From a virus, in IMG/VR virus record IMGVR_UViG_3300034071_001414, positions 1 through 64,000 of that record: DNA of 64,000 bases. The stretch is one strand, 5' to 3'. Numbering within the stretch: position 1 is the first letter of the stretch; the number at the start of each line of letters is the position of its first letter. Position numbers and translations under genes: made by a program. Shown piece by piece: positions 27,667 through 34,202 of this stretch. The notes under the pieces are model-generated. The model worked only from the letters and a program-made list of their open reading frames with translations. It ran no database searches and had not been told where the DNA came from.

Positions 27667-27897
27667 ACCAACGAAACCAAGAAAATGAATCTGTATATCA
27701 TCAACAACGTCCTGTCTGATTATACCTCTGGAATGGCAGTGATTGCTGCTGAATCTAAAGAACAGTGCCGTGAGTTCTTTATAGCAGAGTTCAGCGAATA
27801 TCATGCTGATGAGTTCGATAAGTGTGCAAAGTTCACTGTGATTGAAGGTGTGAATCATTCTGCTGGTATGGTAGACTATGTGTACGGTGGAGGTTAA
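27661..27897 (+). CDS. conserved-type small protein (78 aa)
   Basis: It can start at 27661 or at the ATG giving MNLYIINNVLSDYTSGM, a strand-rich start I associate with cyanophage small proteins. It continues SDYTSGMAVIAAESKEQCRE and an acidic helix. Unknown function. Confidence 0.65.
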   Translation: MSTNETKKMNLYIINNVLSDYTSGMAVIAAESKEQCREFFIAEFSEYHADEFDKCAKFTVIEGVNHSAGMVDYVYGGG

Positions 27898-27924
27898 TCA
27901 AACTTATTCCTTCAGTAACAGAAA

Positions 27925-27958
27925 CTAGGATCCTCTAAAGTGTCCTAGTAGTATAAGC
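27925..27958 (+). promoter_or_regulatory. GATC promoter repeat, copy 15 (degenerate -35)
   Basis: CTAGGAT replaces CTTGGAT, but GGATCC and the rest of the spacer are intact, followed by TAGTAT and AAGC. The changed -35 with preserved GATC shows which part is most constrained. Confidence 0.7.
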
Positions 27959-27974
27959 ACTCAACCCCAAACAA

Positions 27975-28289
27975 ATGACCCGCCTAATCGAACAACAAAT
28001 GAACATTGCAATCAATCAAGAGGTTGATTGGAAGAAGGATAACACTCAAGTGATTAACATTGAAGGCGTAAGTTTCGTCTATCTGTTTGACAATCTGATT
28101 GCAATGATTGGTGATACTTGGATGGAATTGTTTGATGGTGGTTATAAGTCAGTAACCACAAAGTCGCGTCTCAATGCTATTCTCCAAGCACACGGAAATG
28201 GAGAGTATGTGTATCAAAAGAACTTCAACTGGTTTGTATCAACCAAGGATGGAGAAGTTGCTTTCAACAATGGTATCAAACTGAACTAA
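27975..28289 (+). CDS. hypothetical protein (104 aa)
   Basis: ATG 21 bases after the -10. A helix (LIEQQMNIAINQEVDWKKDN) is followed by strands (GVSFVYLFDNLIAMIGDTWM) and aromatic YVYQKNFNWFVS. Unknown. Confidence 0.6.
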   Translation: MTRLIEQQMNIAINQEVDWKKDNTQVINIEGVSFVYLFDNLIAMIGDTWMELFDGGYKSVTTKSRLNAILQAHGNGEYVYQKNFNWFVSTKDGEVAFNNGIKLN

Positions 28290-28292
28290 GTT

Positions 28293-28496
28293 ATGAACAA
28301 TCAAGTCTTCGGAGTCTTTGCCCGTGATAATGATTATTACGCACAACTTGAACTTCACAAACTATTCTTCAACGAACAAGATGCAGAGGTTTATGCACAA
28401 CAACTTCGTGAAATGAATTATACTGATGATGATGCTAATGCTAATGATGAGATGATATATGAAGAAGTTGAAGTCTGCAAACTGAAGGTGAATTAA
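28293..28496 (+). CDS. small acidic protein (67 aa)
   Basis: Starts MNNQVFGVFARDNDYYAQLE; after a helical middle it has a DDDANANDE acidic run and a beta tail (EEVEVCKLKVN). Resembles small cyanophage acidic proteins. Unknown. Confidence 0.6.
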   Translation: MNNQVFGVFARDNDYYAQLELHKLFFNEQDAEVYAQQLREMNYTDDDANANDEMIYEEVEVCKLKVN

Positions 28497-28499
28497 CTG

Positions 28500-28637
28500 A
28501 TGAAAAAGTATATTTTCCAACACTGCAATAGTAACAAGATTAAGACCATACTTGCAAGGTCAGAGTATAAAGCAACGACTCAAAACTTTGGCAATCTTGC
28601 TGGTTACAAGTTCGTTCAATCATTCTCTCTTAACTGA
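28500..28637 (+). CDS. small basic protein (45 aa)
   Basis: The ATG is three bases after the upstream stop. Lys/Asn/Ser-rich (YIFQHCNSNKIKTILARSEY), ending FVQSFSLN. Overlaps the next ATG. Confidence 0.5.
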   Translation: MKKYIFQHCNSNKIKTILARSEYKATTQNFGNLAGYKFVQSFSLN

Positions 28638-28813
28638 TGACTAACGAACAAAAGATTGATGCACTCGTTGAACTTCTCAATGACGTAATGCACACTCTGA
28701 ATATGAAACAGTATTGTATTGATGATGCAACTGAATCTCATCAATGTGAGGTAGAAGCAGACAACTATCACCAACAAATGCTGAACATTCTTCACTCTCA
28801 AGAAAACAACTAA
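28637..28813 (+). CDS. small helical protein (58 aa)
   Basis: One-base overlap with the previous stop. Helical (EQKIDALVELLNDVMHTLNM) with two central Cys/His pairs (YCIDD, HQCEVE) that could bind metal. Unknown. Confidence 0.55.
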   Translation: MTNEQKIDALVELLNDVMHTLNMKQYCIDDATESHQCEVEADNYHQQMLNILHSQENN

Positions 28814-28945
28814 ATGACATTCACGATTCGTTATTTTACTCCCTATCAACAAGTCTGGAGAACGCAATCATTCTCTACACTTGATGAAGCAAAACGTATG
28901 GTTGAGTTTTATCGTTCTTGTGGTAGTCCTGCAGAGTTAGTATAA
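28814..28945 (+). CDS. small basic protein (43 aa)
   Basis: Directly follows the previous TAA. MTFTIRYFTPYQQVWRTQSF then a helix (TLDEAKRMVEFYRSCG). The 92-base gap after it holds no gene and leads to a terminator. Confidence 0.55.
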   Translation: MTFTIRYFTPYQQVWRTQSFSTLDEAKRMVEFYRSCGSPAELV

Positions 28946-29037
28946 TCATAAGAGGAAAGGAGTTTGCCTCTATTAAGTAAAGAAAGTGACTTCCGTAGAG
29001 TATAGATAATTCAACTAATTGGTGGATGGGTGTATAG

Positions 29038-29068
29038 AGAGAGGGACTGGTTATCCCTCTCTTTTTTT
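29038..29068 (+). terminator. strong intrinsic terminator
   Basis: AGAGAGGGA pairs with TCCCTCTCT around CTGGTTA, followed by seven T. It ends the + strand operon before the oppositely oriented homing gene. Confidence 0.85.
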
Positions 29069-29074
29069 ATGCTT

Positions 29075-29614
29075 TTATGGATGAGGTAAAGTATTCATTA
29101 CCTTACGCAATCCGTATTGGTTGATATATTGTTCTAATGCACCTTCAATTATACTATTTGTGAACTCATAAGAGTTAGGAACTGGTAATCCTTTACGATG
29201 AGAAGCAGCGTGAACTTCTTTAATCTTATTCGTTACATAATTATCCAGAACAAATCCCTTAGTTTGTGATAAATGTTCCATATTTTGTTTTCTACTTATC
29301 CACTCAAGATTCTCAATTCTGTTATCACATTGGTTGCGATTGATATGATTAACTTCCAGTGTGAAATCGTCACAGGGTAAGTATGCCATAGCAACTAACC
29401 TATGAACATACAAATTACGCTTGTTTCCCTTGTCATCAGATAGTCTAACGAACAAATAGTTGCCCCTTTTCTTTGCCCATCCTGGACGTAGTTTCTTTAC
29501 CTTGTTATACTTGAAAGACCAAACATTGCCATTTACATCTATAGCATAATCACCAAACTTCTCTAAACCTTTGATTTCATTCAGGTTCTTAAGTCTAACT
29601 GTTGGGACTTCCAT
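29075..29614 (-). CDS. HNH homing endonuclease with NUMOD4 domain (179 aa)
   Basis: Residues about 14-50 (IKGLEKFGDYAIDVNGNVWS) match the NUMOD4 DNA-binding motif and 88-112 (EVNHINRNQCDNRIENLEWI) are the HNH core with His, Asn and final Asn. The only clear minus-strand gene in the window, so a likely separate insertion. It should cut a specific DNA site and be copied into it. A 14-bp hairpin lies five bases upstream of its ATG. Confidence 0.85.
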   Translation of the reverse strand: MEVPTVRLKNLNEIKGLEKFGDYAIDVNGNVWSFKYNKVKKLRPGWAKKRGNYLFVRLSDDKGNKRNLYVHRLVAMAYLPCDDFTLEVNHINRNQCDNRIENLEWISRKQNMEHLSQTKGFVLDNYVTNKIKEVHAASHRKGLPVPNSYEFTNSIIEGALEQYINQYGLRKVMNTLPHP

Positions 29615-29619
29615 TTCAT

Positions 29620-29655
29620 AGTATTTTCTACTAAATCTATGTAGTAGAAAATACT
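29620..29655. promoter_or_regulatory. 14-bp perfect hairpin before the minus-strand HEG
   Basis: AGTATTTTCTACTA pairs with TAGTAGAAAATACT around an 8-base loop. Read on the minus strand its base is five nucleotides before the endonuclease ATG, so it could hide the ribosome-binding zone. On the + strand a TTTTT run follows, so it could also be a terminator. No TATAAATA is present in it. Confidence 0.6.
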
Positions 29656-29929
29656 TTTTAGAGAGTGGATAATGTATGATTAAATTATAGTGAGTAAATG
29701 ATAAAAAGGTATAATAGTTGTGTAATCTCTCTGTGTGCTTATAAATGTGCTGAGGTCTTGTTAGCTAAGACAGCATAACATAAGGACCGCACTTTTGTCA
29801 ACTCCGGGGTCACAAAATCCTCACAATCCCCTGCCAAAATGTCACACCCCGAGCATAAATACCCCCAACACCCTTGACATTAACCCCACAGCATCTTATA
29901 GTAGTTCCATAACACCAAGGAGAACACTT
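29656..29929. other. intergenic region with hairpins and promoter
   Basis: No gene seen. It holds a GTCTT/AAGAC hairpin near 29757, late-promoter-like ATAAAT boxes near 29741 and 29855, a C-rich stretch (29810-29895), and a near-consensus promoter at 29874. It separates the minus-strand HEG from the next + strand gene. Confidence 0.5.
29874..29902 (+). promoter_or_regulatory. near-consensus sigma70 promoter
   Basis: TTGACA (29874-29879), 17 bases, TATAGT (29897-29902), with an AAGGAG ribosome-binding site downstream. The best promoter of the region and unrelated to the GATC repeat. Confidence 0.85.
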
Positions 29930-30103
29930 ATGTCGGTTGCATATCAACAAGCACAGAAGCAGCGTTATAGGGTCACTCTGGATTTGGCAGTGTTCGGTGA
30001 CTTCGATCCACATCAAATCGACTGGGAGCGGTTATTTAAGTTGGAACCTGCTGAACACTGTGAGGCATATGTTGAGGACTTAAATACACCTGATAGTTGG
30101 TGA
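29930..30103 (+). CDS. conserved-type early phage protein (57 aa)
   Basis: MSVAYQQAQKQRYRVTLDLA then FGDFDPHQIDWERLFKLEP is a start and body I associate with a short early protein found across T4-like cyanophages. It has both a strong promoter and a strong AAGGAG, unlike most genes here. Its role is unknown, but immediate early expression is likely. Confidence 0.75.
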   Translation: MSVAYQQAQKQRYRVTLDLAVFGDFDPHQIDWERLFKLEPAEHCEAYVEDLNTPDSW

Positions 30104-30137
30104 GTTGGTATCATTTTATACCAAAAGTAGGGGTTTT

Positions 30138-30186
30138 ATTTTGTTAACATAAAGCATACATATTAGGTCCTTTATGTTAACAAAAT
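30138..30186 (+). promoter_or_regulatory. 17-bp perfect inverted repeat covering a start codon
   Basis: ATTTTGTTAACATAAAG (30138-30154) pairs perfectly with CTTTATGTTAACAAAAT (30170-30186) around a 15-base loop. The A and T of the next gene's ATG are in the right arm. It may act as a translation block in longer transcripts or as a dyad operator (GTTAAC core). A weaker TTGGTAT/ATACCAA hairpin precedes it. Confidence 0.7.
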
Positions 30187-30364
30187 GAGAACTCTAAAAT
30201 ATAGTCATTTGGGTGAAATGGTCATCATAAGAGTAGCACAGAAAACGACCAAAGTGCTACCTTACCTGCAAGACCTTATGCAACAATTAGAGGAGAACGG
30301 TAGGGATAGTGATGAGGTGATACTGCAGGTCCTCGGAGAACTTGAAGAACGCTTGAGTAACTGA
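30185..30364 (+). CDS. small helical protein (59 aa)
   Basis: The ATG is inside the 17-bp stem; an internal ATG at 30218 is an alternative. Basic N-terminus, then acidic helix (DLMQQLEENGRDSDEVILQV). Stop is followed directly by repeat copy 16. Unknown function, but its start looks structurally controlled. Confidence 0.6.
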   Translation: MRTLKYSHLGEMVIIRVAQKTTKVLPYLQDLMQQLEENGRDSDEVILQVLGELEERLSN

Positions 30365-30366
30365 AA

Positions 30367-30400
30367 CTTGGATCCTCTAAAGTGTCCTAGTAGTATGAGC
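30367..30400 (+). promoter_or_regulatory. GATC promoter repeat, copy 16
   Basis: Majority form, the last copy, 2.4 kb from the previous one and beyond the minus-strand HEG. Confidence 0.8.
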
Positions 30401-30670
30401 ACAACCAGCACCCGCAAGATGACAACCTACCAAACCAATTTTCTGGAAACTGGTTATAATGGATGGAGTACTTATGAGACCTGGAACGTTGCTCTCTGGA
30501 TCAACAATGATGAGGGTCTTTATCACCTTGCTGCTGAGTGTGGTGATTACGAAACCCTTGTAAATCGTCTGTATGATGATTATGGGGTGCGTGAAACTAA
30601 GGACGGTGTAAAGTTCAATGACCCCAAAGTGAACGTGATTCAGATTAACTCTGATGTCTTTGATTTCTAG
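30395..30670 (+). CDS. conserved DUF1249-style phage protein of unknown role (91 aa)
   Basis: Starts in the repeat or at the ATG giving MTTYQTNFLETGYNGWSTYE. The stretch NGWSTYETWNVALWINNDEG is a widespread phage signature (GWSTYETWNVxLWI). No catalytic role known to me; I do not rely on a specific DUF number. Transcribed from copy 16. Confidence 0.7.
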   Translation: MSTTSTRKMTTYQTNFLETGYNGWSTYETWNVALWINNDEGLYHLAAECGDYETLVNRLYDDYGVRETKDGVKFNDPKVNVIQINSDVFDF

Positions 30671-30711
30671 TCCTAAGTAACACTCACTGAACACACACTA
30701 CATAACACACA

Positions 30712-30873
30712 ATGCGTTACATTGCTTCCAGTCGTTATACTCTTGATGAGATTGCTGAGCAGTGTCGTCTGGCAGTATTGAGAGTACAAGGTAACAACAA
30801 CTGTCAGACAGTAGATTACACTGAGGTTCGCAAGTTCTTCCGCTATGATAATGCTCTGCTAGTCGCACAGTAG
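30712..30873 (+). CDS. small basic protein (53 aa)
   Basis: A 41-base leader made of ACAC repeats (ACACTCACTG...ACACACAC) without Shine-Dalgarno precedes the ATG. The product is helical and basic (YTLDEIAEQCRLAVLRVQGN) with an RKFFRYDNA tail. Unknown. Confidence 0.55.
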   Translation: MRYIASSRYTLDEIAEQCRLAVLRVQGNNNCQTVDYTEVRKFFRYDNALLVAQ

Positions 30874-30952
30874 GCATCAGTCAATGGGAATGAGATGCTG
30901 CCCTATAAAGACACTCACTGTTCACACACTAACTAACACACTTTTCCTGATT

Positions 30953-31093
30953 ATGTCCAAGTCCGTGATGCTTTCTCTGCTTGCTCAAGGTAACACTGGC
31001 AGCGAGATTCTGTCTATTCTGGATACACTTGCATCTGATAATGTTTCGGAGTCTGATGATAACGGTCCTACGCTGAATGCGATTGAATTCTGA
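30953..31093 (+). CDS. conserved-type small protein (46 aa)
   Basis: I use ATG 30953 (MSKSVMLSLLAQGNTGSEIL), a start I associate with cyanophage genes. It is preceded by an ACAC-rich leader like that of the gene at 30712 and by a possible TATAAA box. Acidic Ser/Asp tail. Unknown. Confidence 0.6.
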   Translation: MSKSVMLSLLAQGNTGSEILSILDTLASDNVSESDDNGPTLNAIEF

Positions 31094-31322
31094 TAGTTAA
31101 CTGTGTGCCCCTTGGATGTCAATCTGAGCGTCAGCGATGTTGACACTGGGGGGCACTTATGTTATGCTTGGTGATTATAGTGATTCGACAGTATTTTGCC
31201 GCCGATTGTTGATGTCGCGGCGCGGCGGTGCGGTTTATAAAAACCCCTAACTACCCTAACCTACAGAGGTGACAAATCGACCGATAGATATCATTATCAT
31301 AAAAATTTTCCGGAGGTAAAAA
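31094..31322. other. intergenic region with two large hairpins
   Basis: A long hairpin joins GTGCCCC (31105-31111) with GGGGCAC (31150-31156) and has inner TGTCAA/TTGACA and CTGA/TCAG stems. A second pairs GCCGCCG (31198-31204) with CGGCGGT (31223-31229) in a very G+C-rich patch. The first may end the early region; the rest could be a small RNA or a control site. No gene is seen. Confidence 0.55.
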
Positions 31323-31400
31323 ATGGGTGTGAAATGGATTCATAATGGTGGTAAGTCTCGCCCTGATAAAAGAACCTTGAAGAAGGGTGGAAAGAAATAA
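31323..31400 (+). CDS. very basic micropeptide (25 aa)
   Basis: A perfect CGGAGGT Shine-Dalgarno precedes the ATG, so the short size is not an accident of chance. MGVKWIHNGGKSRPDKRTLK and a GGKK tail are highly basic. Similar to basic micropeptides before late genes in cyanophages; may bind nucleic acid. Confidence 0.6.
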   Translation: MGVKWIHNGGKSRPDKRTLKKGGKK

Positions 31401-31403
31401 ACA

Positions 31404-31562
31404 ATGATTAGTCCTGTGAACCCCCTCCGATATACTCGAAGGCGCCCTTATTGGAATTTTTGGAAAGTAGTATTAGCGGGCTGGATGATTCGTTATCCAC
31501 GCCCTTTCTTTTTAGCACTAGGATTTTGTGTGGTTGTGATATATAATGCAGTAACAAAATGA
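31404..31562 (+). CDS. membrane protein (52 aa)
   Basis: Arg/Pro-rich start (LRYTRRRPYWNFW) then a hydrophobic C-terminal half (FFLALGFCVVVIYNAV), one membrane span. Starts three bases after the preceding stop. Unknown. Confidence 0.55.
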   Translation: MISPVNPLRYTRRRPYWNFWKVVLAGWMIRYPRPFFLALGFCVVVIYNAVTK

Positions 31563-31592
31563 AATAGAAAAAAAATTCCGGAGAAATTTTTT

Positions 31593-31787
31593 ATGACTAG
31601 CAAGATATATCACATATATGCAAAGGACAGGTGTTTATTTCATTCAATCAAAGAAGAAGAATTTAAGACGACTTGGAACACTTTGAGAAATATGGTTGGA
31701 TTAATGAAAACAGATTATACTGTAGATGATTTGTCATATGAAGAGTTGACTGTAAATAAAGAAATAATTCTAAATTCTTCACATTGA
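31593..31787 (+). CDS. conserved-type phage protein (64 aa)
   Basis: MTSKIYHIYAKDRCLFHSIK then FKTTWNTLRNMVGLMKTDYT, an alpha/beta start I associate with T4-like cyanophages. CCGGAG about 12 bases upstream serves as ribosome-binding site. Role unknown. Confidence 0.7.
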   Translation: MTSKIYHIYAKDRCLFHSIKEEEFKTTWNTLRNMVGLMKTDYTVDDLSYEELTVNKEIILNSSH

Positions 31788-31837
31788 CAAAACATATATA
31801 GACTGTTAAAATTGATATTGAAGGTTATTTTTAACTT

Positions 31838-32605
31838 ATGGCAAAAGGATTTACCGTTAAAGCTACTGCACCAAAACCCAAGGAACATGAATGGGATATT
31901 GATGCAATTAAAGAAAGAATGCGAGGCAAATCAATTGTATTCTGTCTTCCTGGAAGAGGATGTTCATTTATTTTCTTAAAAGCATTTGTACAACTTTGTT
32001 TTGATTTAGTTCAAAATGGAATGAGTATTCAAATTTCACAAGATTACTCATCAATGGTCAATTTTGCACGTTGTAAATGTTTGGGTGCTAATGTTCTTCG
32101 TGGACCTAAACAAGTCCCTTGGGATGGCAAACTCGAATATGATTATCAACTCTGGATTGACTCGGATATTGTCTTTGACTCTACCAAATTCTGGCAACTC
32201 TGTGACCTGGCTTTACCTGCTGAGGAAGAAGAGAAGGAAATTGTTGCTGGATGGTATGCAACTGAAGATGGTCACACAACCTCTGTCGCACACTGGTTGG
32301 AAGAAGATGATTTCCGCAAAAATGGTGGAGTCATGAATCATGAGACTGTAGAATCAATCAGCAAGCGCCGCAAGCCATTCACTGTAGATTACACAGGTTT
32401 TGGATGGGTTCTGATTAAGAAAGGAGTATTTGAGAATCTTGAATATCCTTGGTTTGCTCCGAAGATGCAACAATTTGAATCTGGCAACGTTCAAGATATG
32501 TGTGGAGAGGATGTTTCATTCTGCCTTGATGCAAAAGAGGCTGGGTTTGAGATTTGGTGCGATCCTCGTATTAGAGTTGGGCATGAGAAAACTCGTATTA
32601 TCTGA
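31838..32605 (+). CDS. GT-A-type glycosyltransferase-like protein (255 aa)
   Basis: KSIVFCLPGRGCSFIFLKAF begins a Rossmann-like fold; QLWIDSDIVFDSTKFW (DSD, about residues 106-121) is the DxD metal/nucleotide-sugar motif; EIVAGWYATEDG, DYTGFGWVLIKKGVFENLEY and MCGEDVSFCLDAKEAGFEIW complete a GT-A layout with the GEDV acidic motif. Likely transfers a sugar to phage DNA, a virion protein or host glycan. Proteins of this type are common near structural genes in T4-like cyanophages. Confidence 0.75.
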   Translation: MAKGFTVKATAPKPKEHEWDIDAIKERMRGKSIVFCLPGRGCSFIFLKAFVQLCFDLVQNGMSIQISQDYSSMVNFARCKCLGANVLRGPKQVPWDGKLEYDYQLWIDSDIVFDSTKFWQLCDLALPAEEEEKEIVAGWYATEDGHTTSVAHWLEEDDFRKNGGVMNHETVESISKRRKPFTVDYTGFGWVLIKKGVFENLEYPWFAPKMQQFESGNVQDMCGEDVSFCLDAKEAGFEIWCDPRIRVGHEKTRII

Positions 32606-32760
32606 TGAACTACAACGTACTTTACAAAGGACGTAAAATTTATATGAATCTCACTGCAGATGAATGCAGTGAGATTCTTCAAGACTTTGCTGAGCGTTTT
32701 TACTCGGATGAAGATATTGATCCTAATTTAATTGAACTGGAGGAAATTAACAATGGCTAA
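32605..32760 (+). CDS. conserved-type small acidic protein (51 aa)
   Basis: ATG overlaps the glycosyltransferase TGA. MNYNVLYKGRKIYMNLTADE then CSEILQDFAERFYSDEDIDP; an acidic helical protein seen with this neighbour order in cyanophages. Its end overlaps the next gene by eight bases. Confidence 0.7.
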   Translation: MNYNVLYKGRKIYMNLTADECSEILQDFAERFYSDEDIDPNLIELEEINNG

Positions 32761-32893
32761 AGGTGGAAGTAATAAAACCGTGTTCGAACCAGGAACACCT
32801 AAAAAGACTCGTCAGGGACGTTCGGCAAGAACTCTTCTAAGTGCGACTTCTCGTAATGGTAAAAAGAAACGATATCGTGGACAAGGTAAATAG
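32753..32893 (+). CDS. highly basic small protein (46 aa)
   Basis: MAKGGSNKTVFEPGTPKKTR then SARTLLSATSRNGKKKRYRG. Strongly basic; probably binds DNA or RNA. I recall nearly the same sequence in T4-like cyanophages at this position. A terminator follows. Confidence 0.7.
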   Translation: MAKGGSNKTVFEPGTPKKTRQGRSARTLLSATSRNGKKKRYRGQGK

Positions 32894-32900
32894 ATTTAAC

Positions 32901-32925
32901 AGCATGTAGAAATACATGCTTTTTT
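32901..32925 (+). terminator. intrinsic terminator
   Basis: AGCATGTA pairs with TACATGCT around GAAA, followed by six T. Confidence 0.85.
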
Positions 32926-32936
32926 AATGGAATTTT

Positions 32937-33644
32937 ATGGCATATCTTAATCACAACCTACCAACAATCACTTGTTATATTCGTAATGAATTTCTCTACA
33001 ATCATAAAAAAGGTCATGGTGAGGTAACTTTATGCGACGTACACTCTGTAGCGTCCTTAGAGAAGCATGTACCCCTCTTTGAGGCATTTCTAGAGAATGG
33101 GGTCAATTGGACACGTAGACCAATTCATGCGTTCTGTTGGAAACCAGATGCTCCAGTTCCAGAGTTAGAAGAGTGTATGTGGTGGGATTGCTTTTCTCCT
33201 TATATTGATGTTCAAGTTCGTTCAAGATTATCTAACTTACGTGCTGAACTTATCAATTATAAGGGAAAGAAGAATGAAGGAACTTATATGTTCACTCTTG
33301 ATTGGTCATGGGAGTCAAAATCTACGTTGAATACTAATTTTAGTGAGACTCCAGAGCATAAATGTGCTCATTTTTTTAAGATGGATAATGGAAATTTCTA
33401 TGCATACCCTAATAATAAGATATTATGGTATGATGATGCGTGGACAAAGAATAGAATTACCAAAAATCCAGGTTATGAAATTGATTTAACCGAATATTCT
33501 GTCGAAAATCGTCGAAAAATAGAAACATCGGACGATTTTATGTACGAAATCAAAGAAATTCGGGATAGCAACCCCGTAAAAAGTTCTGATTTAACAGATC
33601 AGGAGCAAAAAAATGGAAGAAAAGATGCTGAGGGAAATCGCTAA
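32937..33644 (+). CDS. conserved phage protein of unknown role (235 aa)
   Basis: A Trp/Cys-rich N-terminal domain (TITCYIRNEFLYNHKKGHGE; CMWWDCFSPYIDVQVRSRL) and a middle with FTLDWSWESKSTLNTNFSET. The last 40 residues are charged and disordered. I associate this protein with the boundary before tail genes in T4-like cyanophages. Possibly a minor structural or assembly protein; not proven. Confidence 0.7.
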   Translation: MAYLNHNLPTITCYIRNEFLYNHKKGHGEVTLCDVHSVASLEKHVPLFEAFLENGVNWTRRPIHAFCWKPDAPVPELEECMWWDCFSPYIDVQVRSRLSNLRAELINYKGKKNEGTYMFTLDWSWESKSTLNTNFSETPEHKCAHFFKMDNGNFYAYPNNKILWYDDAWTKNRITKNPGYEIDLTEYSVENRRKIETSDDFMYEIKEIRDSNPVKSSDLTDQEQKNGRKDAEGNR

Positions 33645-33777
33645 TGACGATTTAACTCCCAAAAAACATGATTTTAAGGTTCAAAATGAAATTCATGAGA
33701 AAATTCGTAATGATGAAGACTATGATGACTGGGAATACGGCACAGAACCTCTTTATGAATCGAAAAAAGGCGAATAA
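33613..33777 (+). CDS. acidic small protein (54 aa)
   Basis: Overlaps the end of the previous gene, after AGGAG. MEEKMLREIANDDLTPKKHD and an acidic tail. Its TAA lies inside the AATAAATA late promoter of gene 25. Confidence 0.6.
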   Translation: MEEKMLREIANDDLTPKKHDFKVQNEIHEKIRNDEDYDDWEYGTEPLYESKKGE

Positions 33778-33780
33778 ATA
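33773..33780 (+). promoter_or_regulatory. late promoter AATAAATA before the tail block
   Basis: AATAAATA overlapping the upstream stop, 20 bases before gene 25. First late promoter of the structural block. Confidence 0.65.
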
Positions 33781-33800
33781 AAGTAGATTTAAAATAATTC

Positions 33801-34202
33801 ATGCCTCTAGAGCGGGTAAGTCAAAGTTTTAAGGACGTTAGTATGACTTTTCAGACTAATCCTCTGAATAGTGATCTTATTGCATTGAAAAATGAAACTG
33901 CCATCTCCCGCTCTATTAAAAATATTGTCTTTACTCTCCCTGGAGAAAAGTTCTTTAATGAAAATTTTGGTTCCAATATTTCAAGAGTTCTTTTTGAAAA
34001 TGTAGACGAAATTTCAGCATCAATCATTGCAGATGAAATCAGACAGTCAATAATAAACTATGAGCCAAGAGTTAGACTGATTGATATTCAAATTTTTCCA
34101 GATTATGATAATGGTTCTTTTGATGTAATTATCATATATGAGATTATAGGAGTGGACGTTGCTCCACAACAATTACAATTTGTATTGCAACCTACTAGGT
34201 AA
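33801..34202 (+). CDS. 25: baseplate wedge protein gp25 (133 aa)
   Basis: Length equals T4 gp25 (132 aa), with its pattern: NETAISRSIKNIVFTLPGEK (about residues 31-50) then FNENFGSNISRVLFENVD and the C-terminal VIIIYEIIG strand. gp25 links the baseplate wedge to the sheath end. The stop abuts the start of gp6, the T4-like 25-6 order. Confidence 0.9.
   Translation: MPLERVSQSFKDVSMTFQTNPLNSDLIALKNETAISRSIKNIVFTLPGEKFFNENFGSNISRVLFENVDEISASIIADEIRQSIINYEPRVRLIDIQIFPDYDNGSFDVIIIYEIIGVDVAPQQLQFVLQPTR

Noticed and set aside
29740-29800. tRNA-like hairpin near GTCTTGTTAGCTAAGAC
   Set aside because: Only one short arm pairs; no acceptor stem, T-arm or CCA context could be built.
13705-30400. Conserved N-terminal peptide LDPLKCPSSM on many proteins, read from TTG through the repeat
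   Set aside because: In copies 1 and 10 the element is out of frame with its gene, copies 3 and 5 have a stop between, and copy 15 has lost the TTG. The DNA is conserved, not the peptide.
13705-30400. CRISPR array from the 16 repeats
   Set aside because: Copies are separated by whole genes of different lengths, not by short equal spacers, and all sit upstream of reading frames.
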